A DNA stretch of 64,000 nt from Bacillus niameyensis (GTDB lineage Bacteria > Bacillota > Bacilli > Bacillales > Bacillaceae_C), in the NCBI RefSeq assembly GCF_001375535.1, contig NZ_LN831197.1:857752-921751 (forward strand), written 5' to 3'. The notes beneath the pieces are model-generated. The model was not told where the DNA came from. It saw only the letters and a program-made list of their open reading frames with translations, and did no database searches. Both the position numbers and the translations under genes were made by a program. Numbering within the stretch: the first letter of the stretch is position 1; every line of letters begins with the position of its first letter. Shown piece by piece: positions 28,642 to 38,579 of this stretch.

Positions 28642-29370
28642 TTATGTATACCAACCACCATTAACAGCCAAAACTTGGCCTGTGATATATGTAGCCTTAT
28701 TGGATAAAAGGAATGAAACCGTGTTGGCAATTTCTTCTGGTTTTCCTAGTCGTCCTACTGGGATTTCTGCTTCCAATTCCATTATTTCATCTTCACTAAA
28801 TTGATTTAACATGTTTGTGTTAATTGCTCCTGGAGCAATACAATTTACTGTTAAACCTGATCTAGCAAGTTCTTTACTTAAACTTTTCACAAAGGCAATC
28901 TGAGCTCCTTTAACAGTGGAATAAATGACCTCACAAGCTGCTCCAGTTTGCCCCCAAATTGAGCTAATCAAAACAATTTTCGAAGCAGAATTTTTTAATA
29001 ATCGTGGCAATAAAGCTTGAATTAGAACCATTGGACTTTTAACATGAAGTTGTAACATATTGTCCATTGTTTTCTCATCTAAATCACTGAATAGACCATA
29101 TGGCGCGACCCCTGACGAACACACAATTGCATCAAGTTGAAAAATTGAATTGGCTAAAATATGAGATCCTTCGTCAGTTAAAAGATCCGCATAAATGGGA
29201 ATTAGTTCTATTTGATCATAAAGATCGTTTAATTCATCGATTAACTCTATAATTTTTTGTTCATTTTGATTGTAATGCAAGTATAGATTCCAACCACAAC
29301 TAGCAAGTTCCTTGGCAATCGCTATCCCTATGCCCCCACTCGCCCCTGTAATTAAGGCAAACTTCTTCAT
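28642..29370 (-). CDS. ymfI: SDR-family reductase YmfI (EF-P 5-aminopentanone reductase)
   Basis: Short-chain dehydrogenase of 242 residues. NADPH-binding TGASGGIG is at 9-16, catalytic Ser137, and Tyr150-x3-Lys154 (YSTVK). In B. subtilis YmfI is reported to reduce the 5-aminopentanone group on Lys32 of elongation factor P to 5-aminopentanol. Clustering with the peptidase-like ymfF and ymfH supports that role over a fatty-acid FabG role. Of two adjacent ATGs I chose 29370, which gives better spacing to GGAGGG. Confidence 0.88.
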   Translation of the reverse strand: MKKFALITGASGGIGIAIAKELASCGWNLYLHYNQNEQKIIELIDELNDLYDQIELIPIYADLLTDEGSHILANSIFQLDAIVCSSGVAPYGLFSDLDEKTMDNMLQLHVKSPMVLIQALLPRLLKNSASKIVLISSIWGQTGAACEVIYSTVKGAQIAFVKSLSKELARSGLTVNCIAPGAINTNMLNQFSEDEIMELEAEIPVGRLGKPEEIANTVSFLLSNKATYITGQVLAVNGGWYT

Positions 29371-29415
29371 CATTACCCTCCGTACACATTTTTCTAGTTC
29401 TCCCTCATTAACTAT

Positions 29416-29445
29416 AAAAAGCCCGCACTTTAGGCAGGGCTTTTT
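29416..29445 (-). terminator. Terminator of ymfF-ymfH
   Basis: AAAAAGCCC and GGGCTTTTT pair around 12 nt. It lies directly after the ymfH stop. Confidence 0.8.
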
Positions 29446-29450
29446 AATAT

Positions 29451-30740
29451 CTACTTCTTAGGTACGACTTGACAAACAGTCATACGATTTTCGTCGATAA
29501 AGCTCTTAGCCGTATCCAAAAGATCTTGGAAACTAATTTCTTCTAAGACCGGAACAACATCAAATAAATTCATATCATTAAAAACATATCGCGTAAATTG
29601 ATTTGCAATATATTCTTGGGAATTTAAAGATCTTAAAAAACCGCCAATTTTCTTTTTCTTTGATCTTTCCAAGGCAGATTCTGAGAGATGCTTGCCATCT
29701 TTTGCTTCTAATAATATAGACTCGAGTTTCGTAGCGAGTTGGTCTGGGTCTTTTGAGTCACTCCCTACAACAGCAAAACCAAATCCTTGCTCTTGAGAGT
29801 ATTCAAATTGAAATGTGTCGTCAATTAATTCGCTTGTATACAATTCCTCATAAAGATCAGAGCTTTTACTAAATAATAAATCAAATAATAATGAAATGAC
29901 TAATTCTTGTTTTAACATTTCCTTGCCTTTTTGTTCAACATTTAACGCTTTTATCCCAACGAAACACTTTGGAATTTGAACGTTCATTTCAAGTGTTTGT
30001 TTCTTAGAAGCCACAGACTCTGGCTCTTCGTCAAAAATCCGCTCTATTTTAGGTGCCGCTTTATATTCTTTCGCAGCTTGATCCTGTTTAATCATATTCA
30101 TTATTTTTTCAGGATCAATTGGCCCCGTTATAAAAAGCAGCATATTACTTGGATGATAGAACGTATGGTAACATTCATATAACATTTCAGCGGTAATATG
30201 AGAAATAGATTCAACTGTTCCAGCAATATCGATTTTTACAGGATGGTTGTGATACATATTCTCAATAACACCAAAATAAACACGCCAATCGGGATTATCA
30301 TCATACATCATAATTTCTTGGCCAATAATACCTTTTTCTTTTTCAACAGTTTGTTCTGTAAAATAGGGGTCCTGTACCATATCCAATAACGTTTTTAAAT
30401 TCAGTTCTACATTGTTTGTACTTGAAAATAAATAAGCTGTTTTATTAAAAGATGTAAAGGCATTGGCAGAAGCTCCCTGATGACTAAACTGTTGAAACAC
30501 ATCTCCATCTTCTTTTTCAAACATTTTATGTTCAAGAAAGTGAGCAATTCCATCAGGTACTAGTTTAAAATCATCCTGTTCAAGCGGTTTGAAGTGATTA
30601 TCAACGGAGCCATACTTTGTTGTAAATGTGGCATACGTCTTATTAAAGCCTGGTTTTGGCAGAATGTATACTTCTAACCCATTTTCTAATTTCTCGTGGT
30701 ATAAAGTTTCATTAACTTGGGTAAATTCCAGTTTTTCCAT
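29451..30740 (-). CDS. ymfH: M16-family zinc peptidase YmfH (EF-P modification-associated)
   Basis: Insulinase-type peptidase of 429 residues. The inverted zinc motif HFLEH is intact at 67-71, with the distal Glu in EKGIIGQEIMMYDD. The C-terminal half is the second M16 domain. In B. subtilis YmfF and YmfH are needed for normal EF-P 5-aminopentanolation. The start codon overlaps the ymfF stop by one base (TAATG), so the two are translationally coupled and probably form a heterodimer of one active and one inactive chain. Confidence 0.9.
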   Translation of the reverse strand: MEKLEFTQVNETLYHEKLENGLEVYILPKPGFNKTYATFTTKYGSVDNHFKPLEQDDFKLVPDGIAHFLEHKMFEKEDGDVFQQFSHQGASANAFTSFNKTAYLFSSTNNVELNLKTLLDMVQDPYFTEQTVEKEKGIIGQEIMMYDDNPDWRVYFGVIENMYHNHPVKIDIAGTVESISHITAEMLYECYHTFYHPSNMLLFITGPIDPEKIMNMIKQDQAAKEYKAAPKIERIFDEEPESVASKKQTLEMNVQIPKCFVGIKALNVEQKGKEMLKQELVISLLFDLLFSKSSDLYEELYTSELIDDTFQFEYSQEQGFGFAVVGSDSKDPDQLATKLESILLEAKDGKHLSESALERSKKKKIGGFLRSLNSQEYIANQFTRYVFNDMNLFDVVPVLEEISFQDLLDTAKSFIDENRMTVCQVVPKK

Positions 30741-32017
30741 TATTGATCACCTTCCAATCCCGTCAAAAAATAAATAGTATCCATTTGAACTTTTTGAGCA
30801 ACTTTAATAATTTCTTCCTTTGTAACCGCTTTTGTTTGCTCTATCCATTCTTCAGGGGATATGTTGGTAGACCCCACAACATTATTATATAAAACTTCAA
30901 TTAAACCTCTTGCTGAATCAATCGTTTCAAGAAATTGATTTTGAATGACTGCTTTCGTTTGATTCAATTCCTGTTCGGTAATTTGACCTTGCTTCATTAA
31001 ATCCAACTGCTCTTTAATGATCGAGACAGCCTTGTCATAATTTTGATTTTCAATTCCAGACATAATCATTAAAAGGCCCTTGTAACTCTCTATTCTACTA
31101 GCTGCATAATAGGCTAAGCTTTCCTTTTCTCGCACATTAATAAAGAGTTTGGAATGTGGAAATCCGCCAAAAATCCCATTAAACATTTGCAAAGCAAAGT
31201 AATCCGATTCACCGTAAACAATATTAGTTCGGCACCCAATATTTAATTTACCTTGATTTAAATCTTGATGTTCTTTTACTTCCTTAATTTCTCGTACATC
31301 TTTTTTTACTTCTATTAAATTTTGTATATTACTTCTTTCTTTAAAGATTAAAGTAGAAAACAAATTTTCAACTTCATTTATATCAATATCACCAATAACA
31401 TAAAGATCCATCTTATCTTCATTAAATGCCTTTTGATAATATTCGTAGAGAGCTTCCCCTGTAATATCATCTACTTTATTCAATTCGCCAGTTGGCTGAA
31501 TCTCATATGGTTCACCTTTACACATTTCTTCTATTAAGCGAACATTAGCATAACGCATTTTATCGTCAAAAACGGATTGAATTCGTTGCTTAAGACCACG
31601 TTTTTCTTTCTCAACAGTCTTTTTATCAAATGCACGATCTGTCATATTAGGATGTAATAAAACTTCATTAAAAAATTCTACCGCTTTTTTTAGAAGAGGT
31701 GTTTTATCTTGAAGGTAGTTTTCGTTCGCTATCTCCAATGTGAAAGTAATAATATGTTCTTCCCCTTTTTTACCTAAGTCTGTATAAAAAGATGCACCAT
31801 AAAGCTCGTCTAAATAACTGCGTAAAGCTCCAGTCGTTGGGTACTTTTTTGTGCTGCTTTGCATGACATATGGCAATAACGCTCTAAGGGTAGCTGTCTC
31901 TTGTTTAAGAGGCGCTTTCATTTTCCAAACGATTGTGTTCGTCTTATATTTTTCCGTCTGAATCATATGTAAGGAAAAACCAGATTTTTCTACCGTATAT
32001 TCCTTAGTAAATTCCAT
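30740..32017 (-). CDS. ymfF: M16-family protein YmfF, inactive partner (EF-P modification-associated)
   Basis: The 425 residues have the M16 fold pattern but no HxxEH: the equivalent N-terminal position reads LRALLPYVMQSSTKKYP. The R/Y-type C-terminal substrate region (FGGFPHSKLFINVREKESLAYY) is conserved. This is the expected non-catalytic half of the pair with YmfH. No ymfC/ymfD genes lie upstream, unlike B. subtilis, so spoIIIE is its direct neighbour across a 227-bp gap. Confidence 0.88.
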   Translation of the reverse strand: MEFTKEYTVEKSGFSLHMIQTEKYKTNTIVWKMKAPLKQETATLRALLPYVMQSSTKKYPTTGALRSYLDELYGASFYTDLGKKGEEHIITFTLEIANENYLQDKTPLLKKAVEFFNEVLLHPNMTDRAFDKKTVEKEKRGLKQRIQSVFDDKMRYANVRLIEEMCKGEPYEIQPTGELNKVDDITGEALYEYYQKAFNEDKMDLYVIGDIDINEVENLFSTLIFKERSNIQNLIEVKKDVREIKEVKEHQDLNQGKLNIGCRTNIVYGESDYFALQMFNGIFGGFPHSKLFINVREKESLAYYAASRIESYKGLLMIMSGIENQNYDKAVSIIKEQLDLMKQGQITEQELNQTKAVIQNQFLETIDSARGLIEVLYNNVVGSTNISPEEWIEQTKAVTKEEIIKVAQKVQMDTIYFLTGLEGDQ

Positions 32018-32206
32018 ATTGGCAAAACCTCCTATTTCTATTAATTGGTAGCATATATAGCATAACTTTTTATAGGAAGAAGTGGCAAGTTTTTCCTATT
32101 TGTTAACATAATAATGTTATCGTATATAAAAATGAGATTTCTTTATATTTTATGTGATCATCTATAAGTTTATTCAAATGTTGAGAATAATGAATTTCGC
32201 AAAAAG

Positions 32207-32241
32207 AAAAAGCTGCTTCAAATATATCTGAAACAGCTTTT
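32207..32241 (-). terminator. Terminator of spoIIIE
   Basis: AAAAAGCTGCTTCA pairs with TGAAACAGCTTTT (one mismatch). On the minus strand it is followed by CTTTTTGCG. Confidence 0.78.
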
Positions 32242-32244
32242 CTG

Positions 32245-34557
32245 TTAAGACGTATGTTCTTCTGAAGGCTTAGGCAATAAAACTGTCCGCGGTTTACTCC
32301 CCTCATATGGACCGACTATCCCACGTGCCTCCATTTCATCAATTAATCTAGCCGCTCTTGTATAACCAATTCTAAACCGTCGTTGAAGCATGGACACTGA
32401 AGCTGTTTGCATTTCAGCAATTAATTGAACAGCTTCTTCATATAGCTCATCTTCAACACTATCAGAAACTTCAGGAATATCTTCTGGAATCATTTCTTCC
32501 TGATATTGTGCTTTTTGTTGGCCTATGACAAACTCTACTATGTCTTCAACCTCTTGATCCGATAAAAAAGCACCTTGCACTCTTACAGGCTTTGATGCTC
32601 CAACTGGTAAAAAAAGCATATCTCCCCTACCTAGTAATTTTTCCGCTCCGCCAGTATCGAGAATGGTTCTAGAATCTGTTGCTGAAGAAACAGCAAAAGC
32701 AATTCGAGAAGGTATGTTCGCTTTAATGACCCCTGTTATTACATCTACCGAAGGGCGTTGGGTAGCAATAATTAAATGAATACCTGCTGCCCTTGCCATT
32801 TGCGCCAAACGTGTAATCGAATCTTCCACGTCGTTCGAAGCAACCATCATTAAATCAGCTAACTCATCTACAATTACGACAATATAAGGTAGCAAAGGCT
32901 GAATTTCTTCGGATTCAGCATTCATTCTTGAGATATAATCATTATATCCCCCAATATTTCTTGTTCCTGTATGAGAGAATAACTCATATCTTCTTTCCAT
33001 TTCACTAACAACCTTCATTAAAGCTTGTGATGCTTTTTTCGGATTAGTGACAACCGGAGCTAATAAATGAGGAATCCCGTTATATACATTTAATTCAACC
33101 ATTTTAGGATCAATCATCATCATTTTGACTTCATGCGGCTTTGCTCTCATTAAAATACTCGTAATAATTCCATTGATACATACACTTTTTCCACTTCCAG
33201 TTGCTCCAGCTACAAGCAAGTGGGGCATTTTGTTCAATTCAGCTACAACAGCCTGTCCCCCAATATCTCGCCCTAATCCAATTTGAAGTTTGGCCTCTGG
33301 TTTATCATTTTCTTTAGAATCCAATACTTCACGTAGTGAAACGATCGCTACTTCAGAATTTGGAACTTCGATTCCGATTGCTGATTTACCTGGGATAGGG
33401 GCTTCAATCCTAATATCTTTCGCAGCAAGAGCTAATGCAACATCATCACTTAAACTGACAATTTTACTTACTTTTACACCCGCTTCTGGATGAATTTCAT
33501 ATTTAGTTACAGCAGGACCTAAATGTACTTGAGTTACTCTAGCCTTGACACCAAAACTCTGAAATGTCTTTTCTAGTTTTGCAGCATTTTCATGAATAAG
33601 TTTATATTCACTGCTTTGGTCGGTAGCACGAGGTCTCGTCAGTAAATGAAGAGGAGGAAGTTCATAATCTTTATTTTCATGTTCCGTAAAAGCCATAGCG
33701 GGAACAGTGTCATCTTCATTACTTTGTTGATCTATTTTTTCGGCTTCTACCTTCTCACCCTGTGAAAAAACTTGTTCTGTAAAACTTGATATAATTGGTT
33801 CTGGAGCATTGTCAATATCTGGATTCACTTCTCGTTCAACTACTTGTTCATCCGATTGATTAATGATCTTAGGTTCAGGAGGTGATGTTTTTTTCTCAAG
33901 TTGTTTAGCTTTTTGGTCTTTTAGCCAATCATTTACATCTGACTTAAACAGTTCCCACTGTTTCTTGCAAAACTTTGATAGTGATTTCCACATCTTAGCA
34001 AGAATTTCACCTAGCGATTTACCTGTAATTAAGATCATTCCTATAATTACTAAGAAAAAACCTAATATTTTGGTGCCGAGAGAGCCAAAAACAAAATACG
34101 TAACAGATGTTAATATCGCACCAAGCATTCCTCCTCCAAGTTCTTTTGTCGTAGTGTTGCCTTTAATAATTTCAAAGAAGTCTTGGAAGGTATTTGCGAT
34201 AATACTGATACCTTTAACATGATTGCTCTCCATTTTCAGATCGAAAAACTTAATATGAGAAAATAAAAGAAGACAAGATATAATGAGATAAATTCCTATA
34301 AGTCGATACCCAATTAAGATTGGCCGTTTTCGTTTAATAATCATATAGCCGGCGAGAGCTATAAAGAAGATTGGTCCAATGATATGCCATTCACCTAGTA
34401 AAAAATAAAAAGGATAGTTTAAAGAAAAAAGCTTATCGCCATTTACTATAATAATCAAACTTAAAGCCAGTAAAATAATCCCGGAAATTTCAAATTTAAG
34501 AATTTCCTTCATCTTTTTTGAAGACCTTTTTTGGCTTCTTCGTTTATTTTTTGCCAT
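32245..34557 (-). CDS. spoIIIE: DNA translocase SpoIIIE/FtsK
   Basis: Septal DNA pump that moves the chromosome into the forespore. The 770 residues have a basic N-terminus, four membrane helices (about 20-180), an acidic linker (about 215-300), then the FtsK motor with Walker [13 protein letters not shown] and Walker [15 protein letters not shown]-terminal winged-helix gamma domain (about 700-765, [19 protein letters not shown]) reads SRS/KOPS sites. An intact single gene with its own terminator. Confidence 0.96.
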   Translation of the reverse strand: MAKNKRRSQKRSSKKMKEILKFEISGIILLALSLIIIVNGDKLFSLNYPFYFLLGEWHIIGPIFFIALAGYMIIKRKRPILIGYRLIGIYLIISCLLLFSHIKFFDLKMESNHVKGISIIANTFQDFFEIIKGNTTTKELGGGMLGAILTSVTYFVFGSLGTKILGFFLVIIGMILITGKSLGEILAKMWKSLSKFCKKQWELFKSDVNDWLKDQKAKQLEKKTSPPEPKIINQSDEQVVEREVNPDIDNAPEPIISSFTEQVFSQGEKVEAEKIDQQSNEDDTVPAMAFTEHENKDYELPPLHLLTRPRATDQSSEYKLIHENAAKLEKTFQSFGVKARVTQVHLGPAVTKYEIHPEAGVKVSKIVSLSDDVALALAAKDIRIEAPIPGKSAIGIEVPNSEVAIVSLREVLDSKENDKPEAKLQIGLGRDIGGQAVVAELNKMPHLLVAGATGSGKSVCINGIITSILMRAKPHEVKMMMIDPKMVELNVYNGIPHLLAPVVTNPKKASQALMKVVSEMERRYELFSHTGTRNIGGYNDYISRMNAESEEIQPLLPYIVVIVDELADLMMVASNDVEDSITRLAQMARAAGIHLIIATQRPSVDVITGVIKANIPSRIAFAVSSATDSRTILDTGGAEKLLGRGDMLFLPVGASKPVRVQGAFLSDQEVEDIVEFVIGQQKAQYQEEMIPEDIPEVSDSVEDELYEEAVQLIAEMQTASVSMLQRRFRIGYTRAARLIDEMEARGIVGPYEGSKPRTVLLPKPSEEHTS

Positions 34558-34661
34558 TTCATCACCTTGTCCATACTAAAAGTTCATAATCATGTTTAAT
34601 CGATAAGTTCAATTAAGTATATTATACCATATTTGGATATGTCACCCTATTTCAGCACATG

Positions 34662-34692
34662 AAAAAAGACTGTAATGTATAACAGTCTTTTT
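34662..34692 (-). terminator. Terminator of tepA-ylzJ
   Basis: AAAAAAGACTGT and ACAGTCTTTTT pair around a 9-nt loop. It lies just after the ylzJ stop. Confidence 0.85.
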
Positions 34693-34700
34693 AAAATTGC

Positions 34701-34913
34701 TTATTCATATAAAGGAATATAAGCTCCTGGACATAGATCATTTCTCAAAAAATCCGATGGATTACTACTCATAATCCGAACCACTTTATACATATTTCCA
34801 TCTTGTTCTACCACTAGAGGAATACCTTGCCGGATAATCGTATTTTGGTTCTGAAAACCTTGGTCATTATCTGGAAAAATTAATTCCGGAGGCACAATAG
34901 TATGGAGAATCAT
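34701..34913 (-). CDS. ylzJ: YlzJ-like small protein
   Basis: A 70-residue protein with no recognised fold. It begins [14 protein letters not shown] and ends [17 protein letters not shown]. The start ATG overlaps the tepA stop (ATGA), so the two genes are coupled. The pair tepA-ylzJ is conserved across Bacillaceae. Function unknown; the context suggests a role with TepA in spores. Confidence 0.85.
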   Translation of the reverse strand: MILHTIVPPELIFPDNDQGFQNQNTIIRQGIPLVVEQDGNMYKVVRIMSSNPSDFLRNDLCPGAYIPLYE

Positions 34914-35665
34914 TGCAACATTCCCCCATTGAGTTTGTCCTCTTGCTTCTTACCAATCAGTTCATTCAATTTTTGAATAGCCTCACCAACTCCACCAACC
35001 TGGTCCATTAATCCGTATTTAACTGCATCTGCACCAATTACATTCGTACCAATATCTCTTGTTAAATTTCCTTTGGCAAACATTAAATCTTTAAATACTT
35101 CCTCGGGGATTTTGGAGTGCTTCGTGACAAACTTTACTACACGCTCCTGCATTTTATCCATATACTCAAATGACTGCGGAACTCCAATTACAAGACCTGT
35201 CAAACGAATTGGATGAATGGTCATCGTTGCACTTTCTGCAATAAAGGAATAGGAACAGGACACAGCGATAGGTACACCAATTGAGTGCCCGCCCCCTAAA
35301 ACAATCGAAACTGAAGGCTTTGAAAGAGTGGCAATCATTTCAGAAATAGCTAAACCAGCTTCCACATCTCCACCAACTGTATTTAAAATTACAAGCAAGC
35401 CTTCAATTTTGGGATTTTGCTCAATGGCGACTAATTGCGGAATAATATGTTCATATTTTGTCGTTTTATTTTGGGGGGGTAATTGCATATGCCCCTCGAT
35501 TTGTCCAATAATAGTCAAACAATGAATATTTGTATCTTGAGATAGCTCTGGTACATTCGTTTGTCCTAATTGTTGAATTTTTTCAATGATGCCTTGCGGT
35601 TTTCCTTCGTTTTCTTTAGTAGGCTCTTGTTCAGTCTCAGTTTTAGAATTTTCAGGATTATGCAT
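34910..35665 (-). CDS. tepA: TepA, ClpP-like serine peptidase
   Basis: ClpP/crotonase-fold protease of 251 residues, first called translocation-enhancing protein and later linked to degradation of small acid-soluble spore proteins. The nucleophile lies in GGGHSIGVP, with His in TMTIHPIRL. The N-terminal 45 residues are polar and variable. The start is ATG 35665 because AAGGAGG is close upstream; the frame extends to 35695 without one. It lies between rnjB and ylzJ. Confidence 0.9.
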   Translation of the reverse strand: MHNPENSKTETEQEPTKENEGKPQGIIEKIQQLGQTNVPELSQDTNIHCLTIIGQIEGHMQLPPQNKTTKYEHIIPQLVAIEQNPKIEGLLVILNTVGGDVEAGLAISEMIATLSKPSVSIVLGGGHSIGVPIAVSCSYSFIAESATMTIHPIRLTGLVIGVPQSFEYMDKMQERVVKFVTKHSKIPEEVFKDLMFAKGNLTRDIGTNVIGADAVKYGLMDQVGGVGEAIQKLNELIGKKQEDKLNGGMLQ

Positions 35666-35770
35666 AATAGCCTCCTTGCTTATCGAATGATACACATAGT
35701 ATAAGCTACAAAGGCAATTTCATTCATAATCAAATATAGAAGGACATTGGTAGTTTAGAGGCAATTTTAA

Positions 35771-35794
35771 AATCCCCCAACTTTGTGGGGGATT
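35771..35794 (-). terminator. Terminator of rnjB
   Basis: AATCCCCCA and TGGGGGATT form a GC-rich stem. On the minus strand it is followed by TTAAAATT. Confidence 0.75.
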
Positions 35795-35798
35795 AAAA

Positions 35799-37469
35799 TT
35801 ATACTTCCATTATTATTGGTAAGATCATTGGTCTCCGTTTTGTCTTTTCATATAGAAAATGATTTAAGCGGTCCCTAATATCTTGTTTAAAGGAAGACCA
35901 ATCAAAAGAATTTCCAGAGATGGCCTCCTCAGCAATTGAATGAACTATTTTTTCCGCTTCTTCAAGGAGTTGTTCAGATTCACGAACATAAACGAAGCCT
36001 CTAGAAATAATTTCTGGCCCTGAGACAATTTTCTTATATTTTTTATTTACCGTAACAACAATAATAAAGATACCATCTTGAGATAATAATTTTCTATCTC
36101 GCAGTACGATATTCCCAACATCTCCGACACCAATACCATCAATAAGAACATTTCCAGATTGAACACGGCTTCCGGCAGTCATTTCCCCATCTTTATATTC
36201 GACTACCTCACCCTTGCTTGGGATAAAAATCTGATCTCTAGACAAACCTACTTGTTGAGCTACTTTTGCATGGGAAAACAGCATTCTATATTCCCCTTGA
36301 ATAGGGATAAAATATTTAGGTTTCATTAAATTAAGCATTAACTTTAAATCTTCCTGACTTCCATGTCCCGAAACATATGCTTTCCGATTGGATGACAGAA
36401 CAACTGCACCTGCACGATATAACATGTCAACCGTTTTGAATAAACTAGTTTCTAAAGCAGGGGTTGGGGTCGCTGTTATAAGGACTGTATCGCCCTTTTT
36501 TACATTTATTTGTTTGTGATTTTGGGATGCCATTTTCTGAAGTGCTTCAATTGGTTCTCCCATTAATCCTGTGAAAATAATAGCAATTTCATTATCCGTA
36601 TACTGATTTATTTTTTGTACAGGAATAATTAAGTCTGGATCGTCGATAGATAAATAGCCGAGCTTTAGAGCAATTTCAAAGCTACGTTCAATGCTTTTCC
36701 CAACTACAGCAACTTTTCTATTATTTTCATAGGCTGCATCAAGTGCCTGTTGGATTCTAATAAAATTTGATGCAAAACAAGAAATGATGACTCTACCTTG
36801 AGCAGTATGAAAGGCATCTGAAATTTCCTGTGCTGTCACAGATTCAGAAGTAGCGAAGCCAGGATGCTCGGCTTCTGTACTGTCGGATAGAAGACAAAGT
36901 ACACCTGAATCACCAATATTAGCCATCTTCCCTATCTCAGATCGATAAAACCCTTTTGCTGCTTGGTCAAATTTAAAATCTCCTGTATGCACAATTTTCC
37001 CTTCAGATGTATGTATACATATTCCTAATGAATCCGGAATGCTATGAGTTGTATGAAAGAAACTGACAATCACACTATTAAATTTCAAACGAGAATTTGA
37101 TTTGATCGTGTGAAAAAGTCCATCAGTTTTTATATTATGTTCTCTCATTTTCTCTTTTGCTAGCGCAATCGTTAGCTTCGACCCATACACAGGAGCTTTA
37201 ATTTTTCGTAAAACATATGGCAATGCCCCAATAGCATCTTCATGACCATGTGTTAAAAAGATAGCTTTGATCCGCTCTTTATTTTCTTCCAACCACGTAA
37301 TATCAGGTATAACGATATCAATACCCAACATTTCATTTTCGGGGAACATGAGTCCAGCATCGATAATAAAGATTTCCGAATCAACCTCGATGACGTACAT
37401 ATTTTTTCCGCATTCCCCGACACCCCCCATCGGGATGATTTTAATGATTTCATTTTTAATTTGTGACAA
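35799..37469 (-). CDS. rnjB: Ribonuclease J2
   Basis: Metallo-beta-lactamase/beta-CASP RNase that pairs with RNase J1 for 5'-3' decay and processing. It has 556 residues from TTG 37469, which has GGAGG 9 bases upstream and gives a protein one residue longer than B. subtilis RnjB. The metal motif reads LTHGHEDAIG, with VHTGDFKFD and the beta-CASP HGSQEDLK. Usual RNase J1 has LTHGHEDHIG; here the last His is Ala, typical of the weakly active J2 type. It lies 212 bp past dapA with its own terminator. Confidence 0.93.
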   Translation of the reverse strand: MSQIKNEIIKIIPMGGVGECGKNMYVIEVDSEIFIIDAGLMFPENEMLGIDIVIPDITWLEENKERIKAIFLTHGHEDAIGALPYVLRKIKAPVYGSKLTIALAKEKMREHNIKTDGLFHTIKSNSRLKFNSVIVSFFHTTHSIPDSLGICIHTSEGKIVHTGDFKFDQAAKGFYRSEIGKMANIGDSGVLCLLSDSTEAEHPGFATSESVTAQEISDAFHTAQGRVIISCFASNFIRIQQALDAAYENNRKVAVVGKSIERSFEIALKLGYLSIDDPDLIIPVQKINQYTDNEIAIIFTGLMGEPIEALQKMASQNHKQINVKKGDTVLITATPTPALETSLFKTVDMLYRAGAVVLSSNRKAYVSGHGSQEDLKLMLNLMKPKYFIPIQGEYRMLFSHAKVAQQVGLSRDQIFIPSKGEVVEYKDGEMTAGSRVQSGNVLIDGIGVGDVGNIVLRDRKLLSQDGIFIIVVTVNKKYKKIVSGPEIISRGFVYVRESEQLLEEAEKIVHSIAEEAISGNSFDWSSFKQDIRDRLNHFLYEKTKRRPMILPIIMEV

Positions 37470-37637
37470 AGTCCTTTTCCTCCTAAGAATTATGCTAAAT
37501 AGTTTTCTATTTCTGCTCAATTAATCATTGATCTAGCTATTGAAGCCCCTTCCACTTTGTTTTCCCGAACCTCATCGCTAATATCATTATACTTGAATGC
37601 GAAATCACTATACAACCTTAATTATTTTTGAACATCG

Positions 37638-37670
37638 AAAAAGCTAGCTCCATATTGGAACTAGCTTTAT
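37638..37670 (-). terminator. Terminator of dpaA-dapA operon
   Basis: AAAAAGCTAGCTCC pairs with GGAACTAGCTTT (one mismatch) around ATATT. It lies 11 bp after the dapA stop. Confidence 0.82.
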
Positions 37671-37681
37671 TTACTCATATA

Positions 37682-38557
37682 TTATTGATATAAATTGAGT
37701 ACGTCCGTGAGACTACTCCGTTCTTTCTCTGTTAAAGGTACTAATGGAAGACGCACAGAACCAACATCAAATCCTTGTAGCTGCATGGCTGTCTTAACAG
37801 GAACAGGATTTGGCGCTTTAAACAATTCACACATAATCGGAAGTAATTTTCTATAAAGCAATGCCGCCTCATTATTCTTGCCTTGCTTAAATAAGCGAAC
37901 CATTTCCTGTATCTCAGGTCCTACTACATGGCTTGCCACAGATACAACACCACAACCACCAAGAGCGAGTATAGGTAATGTCATTGCATCATCGCCAGAA
38001 TACAACATGAAATTTTCATCTACTCCTGAAAGAATTTCCGCTATGGCAGTTAGATCACCGCTTGCTTCTTTTGCAGCAACGATGTTATCTATTCGCGAAA
38101 GTTCAATCATCGTCTCAGGTGCTATATTAACTGCTGATCTCCCTGGGATATTATAGATCATGACTGGCAAGGAAGTAGATTTAGCGATTGCCGAAAAATG
38201 TTCGTACAAACCTTTTTGATTAGGCTTATTATAGTAAGGGGCAACTAACATAATAGCGTCAACCCCTGTAGCTTCCGCCCTCTTTGTTAATTCAATAGAG
38301 CTATACGTATTATTACTACCTGTTCCAGCTATAACTGGTACTCTTCCATTTACCACTTTTACTACATGCTCAAATAGTGCGAGCTTTTCTTCGGTAGTAA
38401 GTGTTGGTGATTCTCCGGTAGTACCAGCTACAACTAGCGAGTCACTTTCATTGTTGATTAGATGATCAACAAGTTTGGCAGTTTTAAGGAAGTCAACATT
38501 CCCTTTTCGGTCAAACGGCGTCACCATTGCCGTTGACACTTGGCCAAAATGAATCAT
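37682..38557 (-). CDS. dapA: 4-hydroxy-tetrahydrodipicolinate synthase
   Basis: Condenses pyruvate with aspartate semialdehyde. The 291-residue barrel has GTTGESPTL (46-54), Tyr135 in MIYNIPGRS, and Schiff-base Lys163 in AAKEASGD. In sporulating cells its product is the direct precursor for DpaAB as well as DAP/lysine. It lies 22 bp after dapG, the last gene of the operon, as in B. subtilis. Confidence 0.97.
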   Translation of the reverse strand: MIHFGQVSTAMVTPFDRKGNVDFLKTAKLVDHLINNESDSLVVAGTTGESPTLTTEEKLALFEHVVKVVNGRVPVIAGTGSNNTYSSIELTKRAEATGVDAIMLVAPYYNKPNQKGLYEHFSAIAKSTSLPVMIYNIPGRSAVNIAPETMIELSRIDNIVAAKEASGDLTAIAEILSGVDENFMLYSGDDAMTLPILALGGCGVVSVASHVVGPEIQEMVRLFKQGKNNEAALLYRKLLPIMCELFKAPNPVPVKTAMQLQGFDVGSVRLPLVPLTEKERSSLTDVLNLYQ

Positions 38558-38579
38558 TAAAATACACCCCTATTTCTAT

